The notes under the pieces were generated by a model. It did not search any database, was not told where the DNA came from, and worked only from the letters and a program-made list of their open reading frames with translations. Shown here piece by piece: positions 9,540 through 19,094 of a DNA stretch of 64,000 bases (its first letter is position 1; every line of letters starts with the position of its first letter). Location of the stretch: contig CAWHBI010000052.1 of assembly GCA_963827545.1 (NCBI GenBank), positions 160,611 to 224,610 of the forward strand, read 5' to 3'. The position numbers and the translations under genes are program-made. Origin of the DNA: AWTP1-13 sp963827545 (lineage in GTDB: Bacteria > Pseudomonadota > Alphaproteobacteria > Rhizobiales > Hyphomicrobiaceae).

Positions 9540-12356
9540 ATGGAACACAAGAACAAGATGCTTATCGATGCCACGCATCCCGAGGAAACCCGGGTCGTGG
9601 TCCTGCGCAATGGCCGGGTAGAGGAGTTCGACTACGAATTTGCCGCCCGCAAGTTGCTGCGGGGCAACATCTACCTTGCCAAGGTGACCCGCGTCGAGCC
9701 GTCGCTGCAAGCCGCATTTGTCGACTATGGCGGCAACCGCCACGGCTTCCTCGCCTTCAGCGAGATCCATCCCGACTACTATCAGATCCCCTTTGCCGAC
9801 CGGCAGGCGTTACTGCAGGAGGAAGCGGAAGCGGAAGCGGAAGCTGAGGCCGAGGCCGATGCGCGCGCCGAGGCGCGCGAACGACGGTTTGAGGGAGCGC
9901 AGCCCTCGGAGCCAGCGACAGAGTCGGACGGCAATGGAGCGGCGGAGGCCGCCCCGGCCGAGACTGCGATGGCGGAGCCTTTGCGCGGCGAGCAGCTCTC
10001 GCAGGCACCTCCAGCTGACACCGAGCCACCGCTGGTCGAGGCACAGGAGGCGGCCCCGGACGCCGGAAATGGCGACGCGCAGCAGCCCGACGACGAAGAG
10101 GGCCACGTCGAAGAGATCGCGGGCGACCCGGCCGAGGCGCCTGAGACAGTCGGCGCGGCGGTAGAAGTCGGCTCCGAGGATGCGCTGGAGGAGGTACCCG
10201 AGCGGCCTCGCCGGCGCCTGCGCTCCTACAAGATTCAGGAGGTGATCAAACGCCGTCAGATCATTCTCGTGCAGGTGGTCAAGGAGGAGCGCGGCAGCAA
10301 GGGCGCAGCCCTCACCACATACCTCTCGCTCGCCGGGCGCTACACGGTGCTGATGCCCAATACGGGGCGCGGCGGCGGCATCTCGCGCAAGATAACCAAC
10401 CCGCAGGACCGCAAGCGCCTGAAGGCGATCGCCCACGAGCTCGAGGTGCCGGAAGGGATGGGCCTCATCATCCGCACCGCGGGGGCAGCGCGGACCAAAC
10501 AGGAGATCAAGCGCGACTTCGAGTACCTGCTGCGCCTGTGGGAGAACGTGCGCGACATGACGCTGCAGTCGACCGCGCCATGCCTGGTCTACGAGGAAGG
10601 CAATCTCATCAAGCGCTCGATCCGCGACCTGTACACCAAGGACATGGAAGAAATTCTCGTAGCCGGCGAGGCCGCCCACACCGAGGCGCAGGACTTCATG
10701 CGCATGCTCTCGCCCAGCCAGGCCAAGAACGTCATCAAGTACGAGGAGCCCGAGCCGTTGTTCGCCCGATACCATATCGAGCGGCAGCTCAACGCCATGT
10801 TCAGCCCCTACGTGACGCTGCGCTCGGGCGGCTATCTCGTCATCAATCAGACCGAGGCGCTGGTCTCCATCGACGTCAACTCAGGCAAGGCCACACGCGA
10901 ATTCTCCATCGAGGAGACGGCCCTGCAAACCAACCTTGAGGCGGCCGAGGAGCTTGCCCGGCAGCTGAAGCTGCGGGACCTGGCCGGGCTCATCGTCATC
11001 GACTTCATCGACATGGAGGAGCGGCGCAATAACCGCAAGGTGGAGAGCCGCCTCAAGGATGCGCTGCGCCACGACCGGGCGCGCATCCAGGTTGGACGCA
11101 TCAGCCATTTCGGCCTGCTGGAGATGTCGCGCCAGCGGCTGCGCACCGGCGTGGTCGAGGGCTCAACCTCGCAGTGCCCGCATTGCCAGGGCACCGGCAT
11201 CGTCCGCTCCACCGAGTCCGTCGCGCTGGCTGTGCTGCGCGCGATCGAGGACCAGCTCCTGCGTGATGCGCGTACTTCGCTCACCGCCGTGACCACGGCG
11301 GGCGTCGCGCTCTACATCCTCAACAACAAGCGCCCTTTCATCACCGACATGGAGCGTCGCCACGGCGTTACTATCACGGTCGAGGCCAGCGACCGCATGC
11401 AGGGCGCGAACTTCGCCATCGAGAAGTCGGCAACGCAGGCTTTGCCGCAGAAGGGCGCCGACCGCTCTGCGGCCGTGAACATGGAGTGGGGCTTCGAGGG
11501 CCAGGAGGGCGAGGGGGAAATGGCCGAAGAGGCCGACGCCCCGGTGGATCGGGAGACCGATGCACGGCGCCCGAGGCGACGGCGGCGCCGGGGCAAGGGT
11601 GACGAGCGGGGTGAGCGGAGCGAACGGGGTGAACGGCGCCAACGGCCGGAGCGTGCCGGTTTCGCAGCCAACGGCGGCGCAGATGACGGCCCTATGGACG
11701 ACCCGCAAGGGGAGGAGGCGCGCGCTTCCGAAGGCCACCATGACCGTGTCGAGGATATTCCGGGCGCGGGTGAGCAGCCACCCGTACCGCTCGGCGAGGA
11801 TGACCGCGAAGACCGGCGCGGCCGGCGCCGGAGGCGCGGTCGCCGCGGCGGCAGACGTGGCCGCGATCGGGATGGGCTCCGCAGCGAGCACTCCCCCGCG
11901 CAGGACGGCAACGGCGCCGAGCACGCGCCGGTGGATGCAGCCAGCGATGGCACCGCTGACCGACATGAGGCGCCCCGGGAGCAAGCCGCGCCGCAACCGG
12001 AGGAGCCGGCAGCAGAGCCGGCGCCTGAGCCGCAGCCAAGCTCACGCCCCAACGAGCGTCAGGAACCGGCAGTCGCCGCAGCCGCAGACGAGCAGCAATG
12101 GCACGGCCCGGTCGAGACTAAGAACGTCGAGCGGGGGGCGTCCCGCCTGCCCGAGTCCACGCCGGTGGCACCTGATCTTCCTGCCCGAGGTCCCATGCAC
12201 GCGGAGCAGCGCAGGAAGACGACGATCCGTCACGGCCTGTACGCAGAGGCTGGTGGCAGCGGCGCCTTTCCGGAGAGTGACGCCAATTGTCACCTTCGAG
12301 GGAATAACGCCTGGGCTTGCTGCATCCCGACTACGGGTCCACTATGGCTCCTTTGA
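9540..12356 (+). CDS. rne: Ribonuclease E/G
   Basis: Endoribonuclease of the RNA degradosome. The frame starts MEHKNKMLIDATHPEE. The S1 RNA-binding domain (RGNIYLAKVTRVEPSLQAAF) is split by a roughly 120-residue acidic, Ala/Glu-rich insert (about residues 95-215), as is usual in alphaproteobacteria. Catalytic Asp residues are in VSIDVNSGKAT and LIVIDFIDMEE, and the Zn-link is CPHCQG near residue 545. The C-terminal part is disordered with Arg-rich clusters (RRPRRRRRRG) that bind RNA and partners. The tail of the open frame looks wrong. In the adjacent frame the typical ending RRGWWQRRLSGE is found, stopping at 12280, so one base is probably missing or extra between about 12172 and 12240. Confidence 0.92.
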   Translation: MEHKNKMLIDATHPEETRVVVLRNGRVEEFDYEFAARKLLRGNIYLAKVTRVEPSLQAAFVDYGGNRHGFLAFSEIHPDYYQIPFADRQALLQEEAEAEAEAEAEADARAEARERRFEGAQPSEPATESDGNGAAEAAPAETAMAEPLRGEQLSQAPPADTEPPLVEAQEAAPDAGNGDAQQPDDEEGHVEEIAGDPAEAPETVGAAVEVGSEDALEEVPERPRRRLRSYKIQEVIKRRQIILVQVVKEERGSKGAALTTYLSLAGRYTVLMPNTGRGGGISRKITNPQDRKRLKAIAHELEVPEGMGLIIRTAGAARTKQEIKRDFEYLLRLWENVRDMTLQSTAPCLVYEEGNLIKRSIRDLYTKDMEEILVAGEAAHTEAQDFMRMLSPSQAKNVIKYEEPEPLFARYHIERQLNAMFSPYVTLRSGGYLVINQTEALVSIDVNSGKATREFSIEETALQTNLEAAEELARQLKLRDLAGLIVIDFIDMEERRNNRKVESRLKDALRHDRARIQVGRISHFGLLEMSRQRLRTGVVEGSTSQCPHCQGTGIVRSTESVALAVLRAIEDQLLRDARTSLTAVTTAGVALYILNNKRPFITDMERRHGVTITVEASDRMQGANFAIEKSATQALPQKGADRSAAVNMEWGFEGQEGEGEMAEEADAPVDRETDARRPRRRRRRGKGDERGERSERGERRQRPERAGFAANGGADDGPMDDPQGEEARASEGHHDRVEDIPGAGEQPPVPLGEDDREDRRGRRRRRGRRGGRRGRDRDGLRSEHSPAQDGNGAEHAPVDAASDGTADRHEAPREQAAPQPEEPAAEPAPEPQPSSRPNERQEPAVAAAADEQQWHGPVETKNVERGASRLPESTPVAPDLPARGPMHAEQRRKTTIRHGLYAEAGGSGAFPESDANCHLRGNNAWACCIPTTGPLWLL

Positions 12357-12371
12357 CGGAGGGAGGGACCG

Positions 12372-12635
12372 ATGAAGATACTTGTTCGTGCTGCGCTGGC
12401 TGCTGGTCTGAGCATGGCCTTTGCCGGCAACGCCGCTGCCGCACAGTGCATCAAAGCCGGCGGATGGGGGACGGGCGCCTTGGAAGGTTTCGCCTCATTC
12501 ATGGCCGAAGCCGCGATGAAGAACTCGGCCAAGGCTAAGCTCGGCGATGCTGTGAAGATCGGTGCCGTCAGCCAGAAGTGCGAGGTGAAGGGCCTGCTCT
12601 ACGAGTGCACGGCCACAGCCCGCGCCTGCAAGTAA
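12372..12635 (+). CDS. Small secreted protein with four cysteines
   Basis: 87 residues. A clear signal peptide (KILVRAALAAGLSMAFAG then NAAAA) precedes a mature part of about 63 residues holding four Cys that could form two disulfides. A GGAGGGACCG motif directly upstream of the ATG at 12372 supports the start. Function unknown. It follows rne on the same strand and converges with the aminotransferase, whose stop lies only four bases away. Confidence 0.75.
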   Translation: MKILVRAALAAGLSMAFAGNAAAAQCIKAGGWGTGALEGFASFMAEAAMKNSAKAKLGDAVKIGAVSQKCEVKGLLYECTATARACK

Positions 12636-12638
12636 CAA

Positions 12639-13844
12639 TCACGCGTGCTTCCCGAGGCGGGCCCACGCTCGCAGGCGCCGGGCTGCTTCCGCCATGTCGG
12701 CGGTGGTGCCGGCATAGCAGAAGCGCACGTAACGGTTGCCGCGCTCGGCGTCGAAGTCGATGCCGGGCGTGGCGGCAACGCCGATTTCCGCCAGCATCTC
12801 CCTGGTGAAAGCATGGCTGTCGGCTGTGAAATCGCCGACATCGACATAGAGATAGAAGGCGCCGTCGGCCGGCAGGATGCGCTGGAGCCCGGCCTTGGGC
12901 AGTCCGTCCAGAAGCAGCGCACGGTTCTCCGCGTAGACCCGCTTGTTGGCTTCGAGCTCATCTTGCCCCTCGAACGCGCTCAGCGCCGCCACTTGAGCGA
13001 CCGCTGGCGGGGAGATGTAGAGGTTTTGGGCGAGACGCTCGATCGGCCGCACCATCGCCTTCGGCACGACGAGCCAACCCACGCGCCACCCCGTCATCGA
13101 GAAGTACTTGGAGAAGCTGTTGACGACGACCGCCTCGTCGGCGTGCGCGAGCGCGGTCTCCTCGGCCATGCCATAGGTGAGGCCATGATAGATCTCGTCG
13201 GAAATGAACCAGATTCTGTTGCGCCTGCAGGCCGCGGCAATCTCGGCCAGGCGCGCAGGCTCCAGCATGGTACCAGTCGGATTGGCCGGGCTCGCCACCA
13301 CCAGGCCGGCAATCCCGTCTCGGCGCGCGGCCTCCTCGACATCCGCGCCCGTCGGCATCCAGCGCGATCCGGCTTGGGTTGTGAGTAGTACAGGGGTTTG
13401 CCCGAGCGCGGTCAGGATGTGGCGGTAGCAGGGATACCCGGGCGAGGGCAGCGCCACCTTGGCGCCAGCATCGAAGAGCGCCAGGAACGCCAGCACGAAA
13501 CCTGCCGAAGACCCTGTCGTCACCACCACGCGCTCGGCGTCGATCGCGATCCCATGACGCGCGGCATAGTGCTCCGCGATGCGCTCGCGTAGCGCCGGCA
13601 TGCCCAGGGCCACGGTGTAGCCCAGCGTCTCGCGTTCAAGGGCGCGTGCGGCAGCGGCCAGGGCAGCGCGGGGTGCCGGCGTGCCGGGCTGACCCACCTC
13701 CATGTGGATAATCTTGTGCCCCTGCGCTTCCCGCTCGGCCGCCGCCTGCATCACGTCCATCACGATGAAGGACGGAACTGCGCTGCGCCGCGACGCCTGC
13801 AACGCGGCGCTGATCGCGCGTGTACCCAATGGCATTTCCGGCAT
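12639..13844 (-). CDS. Class I/II pyridoxal-phosphate aminotransferase
   Basis: 401 residues, fold type I. The PLP Schiff-base lysine is in NSFSKYFSMTGWRVGW (about residue 236). Other signatures are VVASPANPTGTM (the Asn-Pro-Thr-Gly loop), FISDEIYHGLTYG (Asp that binds the pyridine nitrogen and Tyr that binds the 3'-OH), and the C-terminal RFCYAGT with the carboxylate-binding Arg. It resembles aspartate/alanine-type or valine-pyruvate-type aminotransferases, but the exact amino donor cannot be read. It stands alone and is convergent with the small gene at 12372. Confidence 0.88.
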   Translation of the reverse strand: MPEMPLGTRAISAALQASRRSAVPSFIVMDVMQAAAEREAQGHKIIHMEVGQPGTPAPRAALAAAARALERETLGYTVALGMPALRERIAEHYAARHGIAIDAERVVVTTGSSAGFVLAFLALFDAGAKVALPSPGYPCYRHILTALGQTPVLLTTQAGSRWMPTGADVEEAARRDGIAGLVVASPANPTGTMLEPARLAEIAAACRRNRIWFISDEIYHGLTYGMAEETALAHADEAVVVNSFSKYFSMTGWRVGWLVVPKAMVRPIERLAQNLYISPPAVAQVAALSAFEGQDELEANKRVYAENRALLLDGLPKAGLQRILPADGAFYLYVDVGDFTADSHAFTREMLAEIGVAATPGIDFDAERGNRYVRFCYAGTTADMAEAARRLRAWARLGKHA

Positions 13845-14084
13845 CGCTTCTCTCCGCTCGCTTGCGGGCCCTCAAACCGCCATGGTTGCGCCCTACTCGC
13901 CGAATTCCCGTTAGGGACGGTCGCGTTGCGCGGCCAATCGTGGCCCACGACGATCTAAGTTGGCGCACCCGCGGCAGGGGCTTATAATCGGCGCGGCTCG
14001 AGTTGCCTAGGCAGTGTGGGACCTAAGCCTCCGACAAAGACAGGATAATTGGGCTTGACGAGCTATCGACGCGAGGGTCGTAGC

Positions 14085-15551
14085 GTGAAGCAGATCGAAC
14101 GATGCCCAGCTCGGCGTTGGGCCGTGTCGGGCGCTGGACGACAACCAGCCGTGACACTACGGGGCAGGAGCTGGCTCCCCAGATGGCGCAACGGGGCATT
14201 GGCGGCTCTCTACGCCCTGTCGGCCAGCATGGCGGCGATTTCCCCCGCTTGCGCCCAGGGCATTCCCCTGATCCGCGACACCGAGACCGAGAACCTCCTC
14301 AAGGACTACTCCCGACCGATCTTTGCTGCCGCCGGCCTTGGCTCGCAGAACGTCGCCATGCGCATCGTCCGGCACGAGAGCTTCAACGCGTTCGTCGTCG
14401 ACGGGCGCAACGTGTTCATCAATACCGGCACCGTGCTGACGGCCAACACGCCCAATGAGGTGATCGGGGTGATCGCACACGAGACCGGGCACATCACCGG
14501 TGGACACCTGGCAGCGCTGAGGACCCGCATCGCACGCGACCAGACCAAAGCCCTGCTGCTCATGGTCCTGGGCATCGGACTCCTGGTGGGAGGCGCCGCA
14601 TCGGGAGGCGACACGGCACGCGAGGTGGGCGGCGTCGGCACCGGCATCATGGCCGGCGGCAACGAGATGCTGATGCGCTCGCTCTTGAGCGAGCGGCGGT
14701 CGCAGGAGTCCGCGGCAGACCAGGCTGGGCTGAAGTACCTCGACGCCACGAAGCAATCCGGTCGGGGCATGCTGGAGACATTCGAGCGCTTCGCGCAGCA
14801 AGAATACGTCTCTGCCAGCTACCAGGACCCGTTCGTGCGCAGCCATCCCGTTGCCGCCGACCGCATCGCCCGGCTGAGAGATTTGGTAGCCAAGAGCCCG
14901 TACGCGAACGAGAAGGACCCTCCGGCCCTGCAGCTGCGCCACGACATGGTGCGAGCCAAAATCTCGGGATATCTGGAGCGCTCACAAACCGTCTTCAACC
15001 GATACCCCGCCAGCGACAACAGCCTGCCGGCAAAGTATGCGCGCGCCATCGCGCGCAACTGCTCGGGCAATTGTGACACGGCGATGGGGGAGGTGGACGC
15101 CCTGATCAGGGACAAGCCGGACAACCCTTATTTCTGGGAACTCAAGGGCAACCTCTATTTTCGCAGCGGCAAGTACCGTGACGCCATCCCCCATTTGCGC
15201 AAGTCCTTGCAGATATCAGGCGGCCAGGAATCGTCGCTGGTTCAAGCCGAGCTGGCCAAGGCGCTGCTTGCAACCGGGGACGGAGCAACCCTGGACGAGG
15301 CCATTGCGCTCCTGCGACGTTCCATCCTGAGAGACGATTCCTACGCAATAGCCCATCACCAGCTGGCAACTGCGCTCTACAAGAAGGGCCTGGGCCCGCA
15401 GGCCGAGCTGGCCGCTGCCCTGGGGTACTTCGCGGAAGGCAATGTCAAGCAGGCGCAGATCTTTGCCAATCGCGCGCTGATCAAGCTGCAGCGTGGCTCG
15501 CCCGAGTGGATCCGCGCCGAAGACATCGCCAAGTACAAGGAGCCGACCTGA
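14085..15551 (+). CDS. Periplasmic M48 zinc metalloprotease with TPR repeats (BepA/YfgC-like)
   Basis: About 488 residues. An N-terminal basic region precedes a hydrophobic signal (ALAALYALSASMAAI...ACAQ). The zinc motif is HETGH in GVIAHETGHITGG, with the downstream third ligand in RSQESAADQAGL. A hydrophobic segment (LLLMVLGIGLLVGG) lies between them. The C-terminal half contains TPR-like repeats (PYFWELKGNLYFRSGKYRDA and following). Proteins of this group act in quality control of outer membrane proteins. I choose the GTG at 14085, behind GAGGG; the frame also has a TTG at 14049. It is followed closely by the DsbA-like gene, fitting an envelope-folding role. Confidence 0.88.
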   Translation: MKQIERCPARRWAVSGAGRQPAVTLRGRSWLPRWRNGALAALYALSASMAAISPACAQGIPLIRDTETENLLKDYSRPIFAAAGLGSQNVAMRIVRHESFNAFVVDGRNVFINTGTVLTANTPNEVIGVIAHETGHITGGHLAALRTRIARDQTKALLLMVLGIGLLVGGAASGGDTAREVGGVGTGIMAGGNEMLMRSLLSERRSQESAADQAGLKYLDATKQSGRGMLETFERFAQQEYVSASYQDPFVRSHPVAADRIARLRDLVAKSPYANEKDPPALQLRHDMVRAKISGYLERSQTVFNRYPASDNSLPAKYARAIARNCSGNCDTAMGEVDALIRDKPDNPYFWELKGNLYFRSGKYRDAIPHLRKSLQISGGQESSLVQAELAKALLATGDGATLDEAIALLRRSILRDDSYAIAHHQLATALYKKGLGPQAELAAALGYFAEGNVKQAQIFANRALIKLQRGSPEWIRAEDIAKYKEPT

Positions 15552-15602
15552 CCGACCGGTCGAACGGGGGCCGGTCAGGGGGCCATCGAACAGGAGTAGT
15601 TA

Positions 15603-16499
15603 ATGACGCTCGCCGCCATCATCGACGCCCTCACCTCGAAAAAAGGGGCGGCCCTGCTCGTCCCCGCCATCCTGCTCCTGGGGACGACACTTGCCATCGG
15701 GCAGAACCAGCCCCCGCCGCCGACGGAACAGGCGCAGAAGGCGGAACCGGCGACGACGCCGGCTTCAGAAGGCATCGTTCCTGCCTCGCAGAAGTCGCTT
15801 CCAGCCGACACCGGCTTGAGCCCGGCTCAGCGCAAGGAGATAGAGGCCATCATCAAGGACTATCTGCTCAACAATCCCGAGGTCCTGATGGAGGCGCAGA
15901 ACGCGCTCGAAGCCAAGATGGACAAGATCCAGGCCGAGCGGACAGCCGCCGCCATCAAGAGCAACGCAACCGAGATCTTCCGGCCCGCGTCTTCGCCCGT
16001 CGTCGGCAATGCCAAGGGCGACGTAACGGTGATCGAGTTCTTCGACTACAACTGCGGCTACTGCAAGCGGGCATTCACCGAGATTGCACGCCTGGTGGAG
16101 CGGGACAAACAGGTCAAGCTGATCCTGAAGGAATTCCCGATTCTGAGCAAAGGCTCGGAGGAAACCGCCAAGGTTGCGCTGGCCGCCAAGGCGCAGGGCA
16201 AGTACTGGGATTTCCACCGCGCCATGCTGGAATCCCAGGGTCAGGCGAATGAAGCCGCAGCCCTGCGCGTCGCCGAGAAGGCAGGCCTCGACATGGGCAA
16301 ACTCAAGAAGGACATGGCCTCCGCCGAAGTGAAGAAGGAAATCGACGAAACACGCGCCCTGGCAAGCAAGCTCGGCATTCAAGGCACGCCGCATTTTCTC
16401 GTCGGTGACCGGATCATCCCAGGTGCGCCGGAAAACCTGCTCGAACAGCTCACCAAGCTGGTCGCCGAGGTGCGCAAGGAAGGCTGCAAGGTCTGCTAG
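15603..16499 (+). CDS. DsbA-family thiol:disulfide oxidoreductase
   Basis: 298 residues. An N-terminal hydrophobic segment (about residues 16-34) exports or anchors the protein and is followed by a Pro/Glu-rich linker. A helical pre-domain includes KDYLLNNPEVLMEAQNALE, typical of ScsC/BdbD-like proteins. The thioredoxin fold has the active site CGYC in EFFDYNCGYCKRAF and the cis-Pro loop in IQGTPHFLVGD. Two further Cys are at the extreme C-terminus (CKVC). It probably catalyses disulfide formation or isomerisation in the periplasm. It lies 51 bases behind the M48 protease gene and may be in the same operon. Confidence 0.9.
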   Translation: MTLAAIIDALTSKKGAALLVPAILLLGTTLAIGQNQPPPPTEQAQKAEPATTPASEGIVPASQKSLPADTGLSPAQRKEIEAIIKDYLLNNPEVLMEAQNALEAKMDKIQAERTAAAIKSNATEIFRPASSPVVGNAKGDVTVIEFFDYNCGYCKRAFTEIARLVERDKQVKLILKEFPILSKGSEETAKVALAAKAQGKYWDFHRAMLESQGQANEAAALRVAEKAGLDMGKLKKDMASAEVKKEIDETRALASKLGIQGTPHFLVGDRIIPGAPENLLEQLTKLVAEVRKEGCKVC

Positions 16500-16671
16500 C
16501 GGCTCAGCCGACAGTTGGTGTGCGACCCAGGACCCCGCCTGATCCTTCCGCAAAACCGGCGCGTCCACCCTTTCACAGCATGGCGAAAGCTGATAAAGGG
16601 GGCCGCCGGGCAGACGAGTTCGCGGCGCACCTCGCGTTGCCGGCTTGCACCAACAGTCTAGGCGGCGGCCA

Positions 16672-17145
16672 ATGCCCAAGCCGATTTTCGTGCTGAACGG
16701 GGCGAACCTCAACCTCACTGGCGTTCGCGAACCTGGCATCTACGGCGCCGAAACTCTCGAGGACATCCACCGCCGCACCGAGACCCGGGCACGTGCGCTG
16801 GGCCTCGCGGTCGACTTCCGCCAGTCCAATTCGGAAGGAGAGCTTGTCGGCTGGATCCAAGAGGCTCGCGAGAAAGCCGACGGCATAGTGCTCAACGCCG
16901 GCGCCTACACGCACACATCGATCGCCATCCTCGATGCCTTGAACGCCGCCGCCCGGCCGGTGATCGAGTTGCATCTGTCGAATGTGTTCCGCCGCGAGCC
17001 TTTCCGACACACCTCATTTGTTGCGCCGGCCGCGCACGGGCTAATCTGCGGTTTCGGTCCCAAGGGCTACGAGCTCGCCATCGAGGCTATGGCGGATCTG
17101 CTGGCCAAGGCCGCGCGCGGCGGCACCGCCGCCAAACAACCCTAG
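16672..17145 (+). CDS. aroQ: 3-dehydroquinate dehydratase, type II
   Basis: 157 residues, the usual size of the dodecameric type II enzyme of the shikimate pathway. Motifs include FVLNGANLNLTGVREPGIYG (Asn and catalytic Tyr region), DFRQSNSEGELVGWIQEA, NAGAYTHTSIAILDAL and IELHLSNVFRREPFRHTSF with the catalytic His. The ATG at 16672 gives the family N-terminus. It starts the aroQ-accB-accC order that is typical of alphaproteobacteria, and the gap to accB is short. Confidence 0.96.
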   Translation: MPKPIFVLNGANLNLTGVREPGIYGAETLEDIHRRTETRARALGLAVDFRQSNSEGELVGWIQEAREKADGIVLNAGAYTHTSIAILDALNAAARPVIELHLSNVFRREPFRHTSFVAPAAHGLICGFGPKGYELAIEAMADLLAKAARGGTAAKQP

Positions 17146-17196
17146 GACACAAGAAGAATGCGCCCAGAGCCGATCAAGAAGGGACCGACGCAACTG

Positions 17197-17667
17197 ATGG
17201 CGAACAACAAGAGCAAGGCCAGCGTCGATCAGGAGCTGATCCGAGAGCTCGCCAAGCTGCTCGACGAGACCGGCCTGAGTGAGATCGAAATCGATCGCGA
17301 CGGCATGCGGGTGCGGGTTGCGCGCGAACTCACACTGCGGGGCGCGCCTGCCATGGCAGCAGCCGCGGCGACGCCCCAGCCGGCCCCGCCTGCGCCCGGA
17401 CCCAACGTGGCCGTCGACGATCCGGCAAAGCATCCAGGCTGCGTGCGCTCGCCGATGGTGGGCACCGCCTACTTGGCGCCCGAGCCTGGCGCCGCCAACT
17501 TCGTGGAGGTGGGCACGCGCGTCGCCCAGGGCCAGACGATCCTAATCATCGAGGCCATGAAAACCATGAATCACATCCCGGCCCCGAAGGCCGGAACGGT
17601 GACCCGAATCCTGGTCGGCAATCGCCAGCCCGTGGAGTTCGGCGAGCCGCTGGCGATCATTGAATAG
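17197..17667 (+). CDS. accB: Biotin carboxyl carrier protein of acetyl-CoA carboxylase
   Basis: 156 residues. The N-terminal helical part (VDQELIRELAKLLDETGLSEIEI) is followed by a Pro/Ala linker and the biotinyl domain. The biotinylated lysine is in IIEAMKTMNHI (about residue 122 from this start). The protein carries CO2 as carboxybiotin between AccC and the AccAD carboxyltransferase in the first step of fatty acid synthesis. The ATG at 17158 would add 13 residues; MANNKSK at 17197 matches relatives better. accC follows 25 bases downstream. Confidence 0.95.
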   Translation: MANNKSKASVDQELIRELAKLLDETGLSEIEIDRDGMRVRVARELTLRGAPAMAAAAATPQPAPPAPGPNVAVDDPAKHPGCVRSPMVGTAYLAPEPGAANFVEVGTRVAQGQTILIIEAMKTMNHIPAPKAGTVTRILVGNRQPVEFGEPLAIIE

Positions 17668-17692
17668 CCTCTTGCGGAGCCATCTCGCACCG

Positions 17693-19045
17693 ATGTTCGA
17701 AAAGGTGTTGATCGCCAATCGCGGCGAGATCGCGCTCAGAGTCTTGCGCGCCTGCAGGGAAATCGGCATTGCCACTGTTGCCGTGCATTCCACGGCCGAT
17801 GCCGACGCCATGCACGTGCGCCTGGCCGACGAAAGCGTGTGCATCGGCCCACCGCCGCCGGCGGAGAGCTACCTCAACATCCCGCGCCTGGTGGCGGCAT
17901 GCGAGATCACGGGCGCCGACGCCATCCATCCGGGCTACGGCTTCCTGTCGGAGAACGCACGTTTCGCCGAGATCGTGGAAGGGCACGACATCACCTTCAT
18001 CGGCCCCACGCCCGAGCACATCCGTGTGATGGGCGACAAGATCGAGGCCAAGGCGACGGCCAAGCGCCTCGGCATTCCGGTTGTGCCAGGTTCGGACGGT
18101 GCCATTGCCAACGAAGCCGAGGCCGCCAAGATCGCCAAGGAGATGGGCTTTCCGGTTCTGGTCAAGGCAGCAGCGGGGGGCGGTGGGCGAGGCATGAAGA
18201 TAGCGCGCACCCCCGACGACCTCGATCTCGCGATCAAGACGGCGCGCGCGGAAGCCAAGGCCGCGTTCGGCGACGACAGTCTCTACCTCGAGAAATTCCT
18301 CGCAAAGCCCCGTCACATCGAGGTGCAGGTGTTCGGCGACGGCAAAGGTAACGCCATCCACCTTGGCGAACGCGACTGCTCGCTGCAGCGGCGGCACCAG
18401 AAGGTCTGGGAAGAGGCGCCCTCGCCCGCTCTCAATGCCGAGGAGCGAAAAATGATCGGCGCTACCGTTGCCGCGGCCATGCAGAAGCTGAAATACCGTG
18501 GCGCCGGCACGGTGGAATTCCTCTACGAGGATGGGAAGTTCTTCTTCATCGAGATGAATACGCGCCTGCAGGTCGAGCACCCGGTGACCGAGATGATCAC
18601 CGGGCTAGACCTGGTCATCGAGCAGATTCGGATTGCATCTGGTGCACCGCTCACGCTGGAGCAGAGCGAAGTCACGTTCTCGGGACACGCCATCGAGTGC
18701 CGCATCAATGCGGAAAACCCCAAGAACTTCAGGCCCTCGCCTGGCACCATCACCTACTGGCACCCTCCAGGCGGGTTGGGCGTGCGCGTCGACAGTGGCG
18801 TTTATCAGGGCTACCGCATTCCGCCTTACTACGACAGCCTGATCGGCAAGCTGATCGTGCACGGCAAGAACCGCAACGAAGCCCTGATGCGGCTGAAGCG
18901 CTGCCTCTCGGAGTTCGTCATCGACGGCATCGAGACGACCATCCCGCTGTTTGCGGAGCTGGTGAAGGAGCCCGATATCGCAAACGGTCTCTACGACATC
19001 CGCTGGCTGGAGAGCTTCTTGCAAGAGCCCCCGCAAAAACCATAG
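17693..19045 (+). CDS. accC: Acetyl-CoA carboxylase, biotin carboxylase subunit
   Basis: 450 residues. It shows the ATP-grasp architecture: N-terminal domain (MFEKVLIANRGEIALRVLRA), the Gly-rich loop (VKAAAGGGGRGMK), catalytic residues around HLGERDCSLQRRHQK and FIEMNTRLQVEHPVTE, and the C-terminal domain with GHAIECRINAE. It carboxylates biotin on AccB using ATP and bicarbonate. The ATG at 17693 is the family start; the frame extends slightly further upstream. It is linked to accB and followed 49 bases later by aat. Confidence 0.97.
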   Translation: MFEKVLIANRGEIALRVLRACREIGIATVAVHSTADADAMHVRLADESVCIGPPPPAESYLNIPRLVAACEITGADAIHPGYGFLSENARFAEIVEGHDITFIGPTPEHIRVMGDKIEAKATAKRLGIPVVPGSDGAIANEAEAAKIAKEMGFPVLVKAAAGGGGRGMKIARTPDDLDLAIKTARAEAKAAFGDDSLYLEKFLAKPRHIEVQVFGDGKGNAIHLGERDCSLQRRHQKVWEEAPSPALNAEERKMIGATVAAAMQKLKYRGAGTVEFLYEDGKFFFIEMNTRLQVEHPVTEMITGLDLVIEQIRIASGAPLTLEQSEVTFSGHAIECRINAENPKNFRPSPGTITYWHPPGGLGVRVDSGVYQGYRIPPYYDSLIGKLIVHGKNRNEALMRLKRCLSEFVIDGIETTIPLFAELVKEPDIANGLYDIRWLESFLQEPPQKP

Positions 19046-19094
19046 TTCGATGAAAGGACTGTAGTCGGACCCTTGGGGCCGGCAAGATTTGCAC

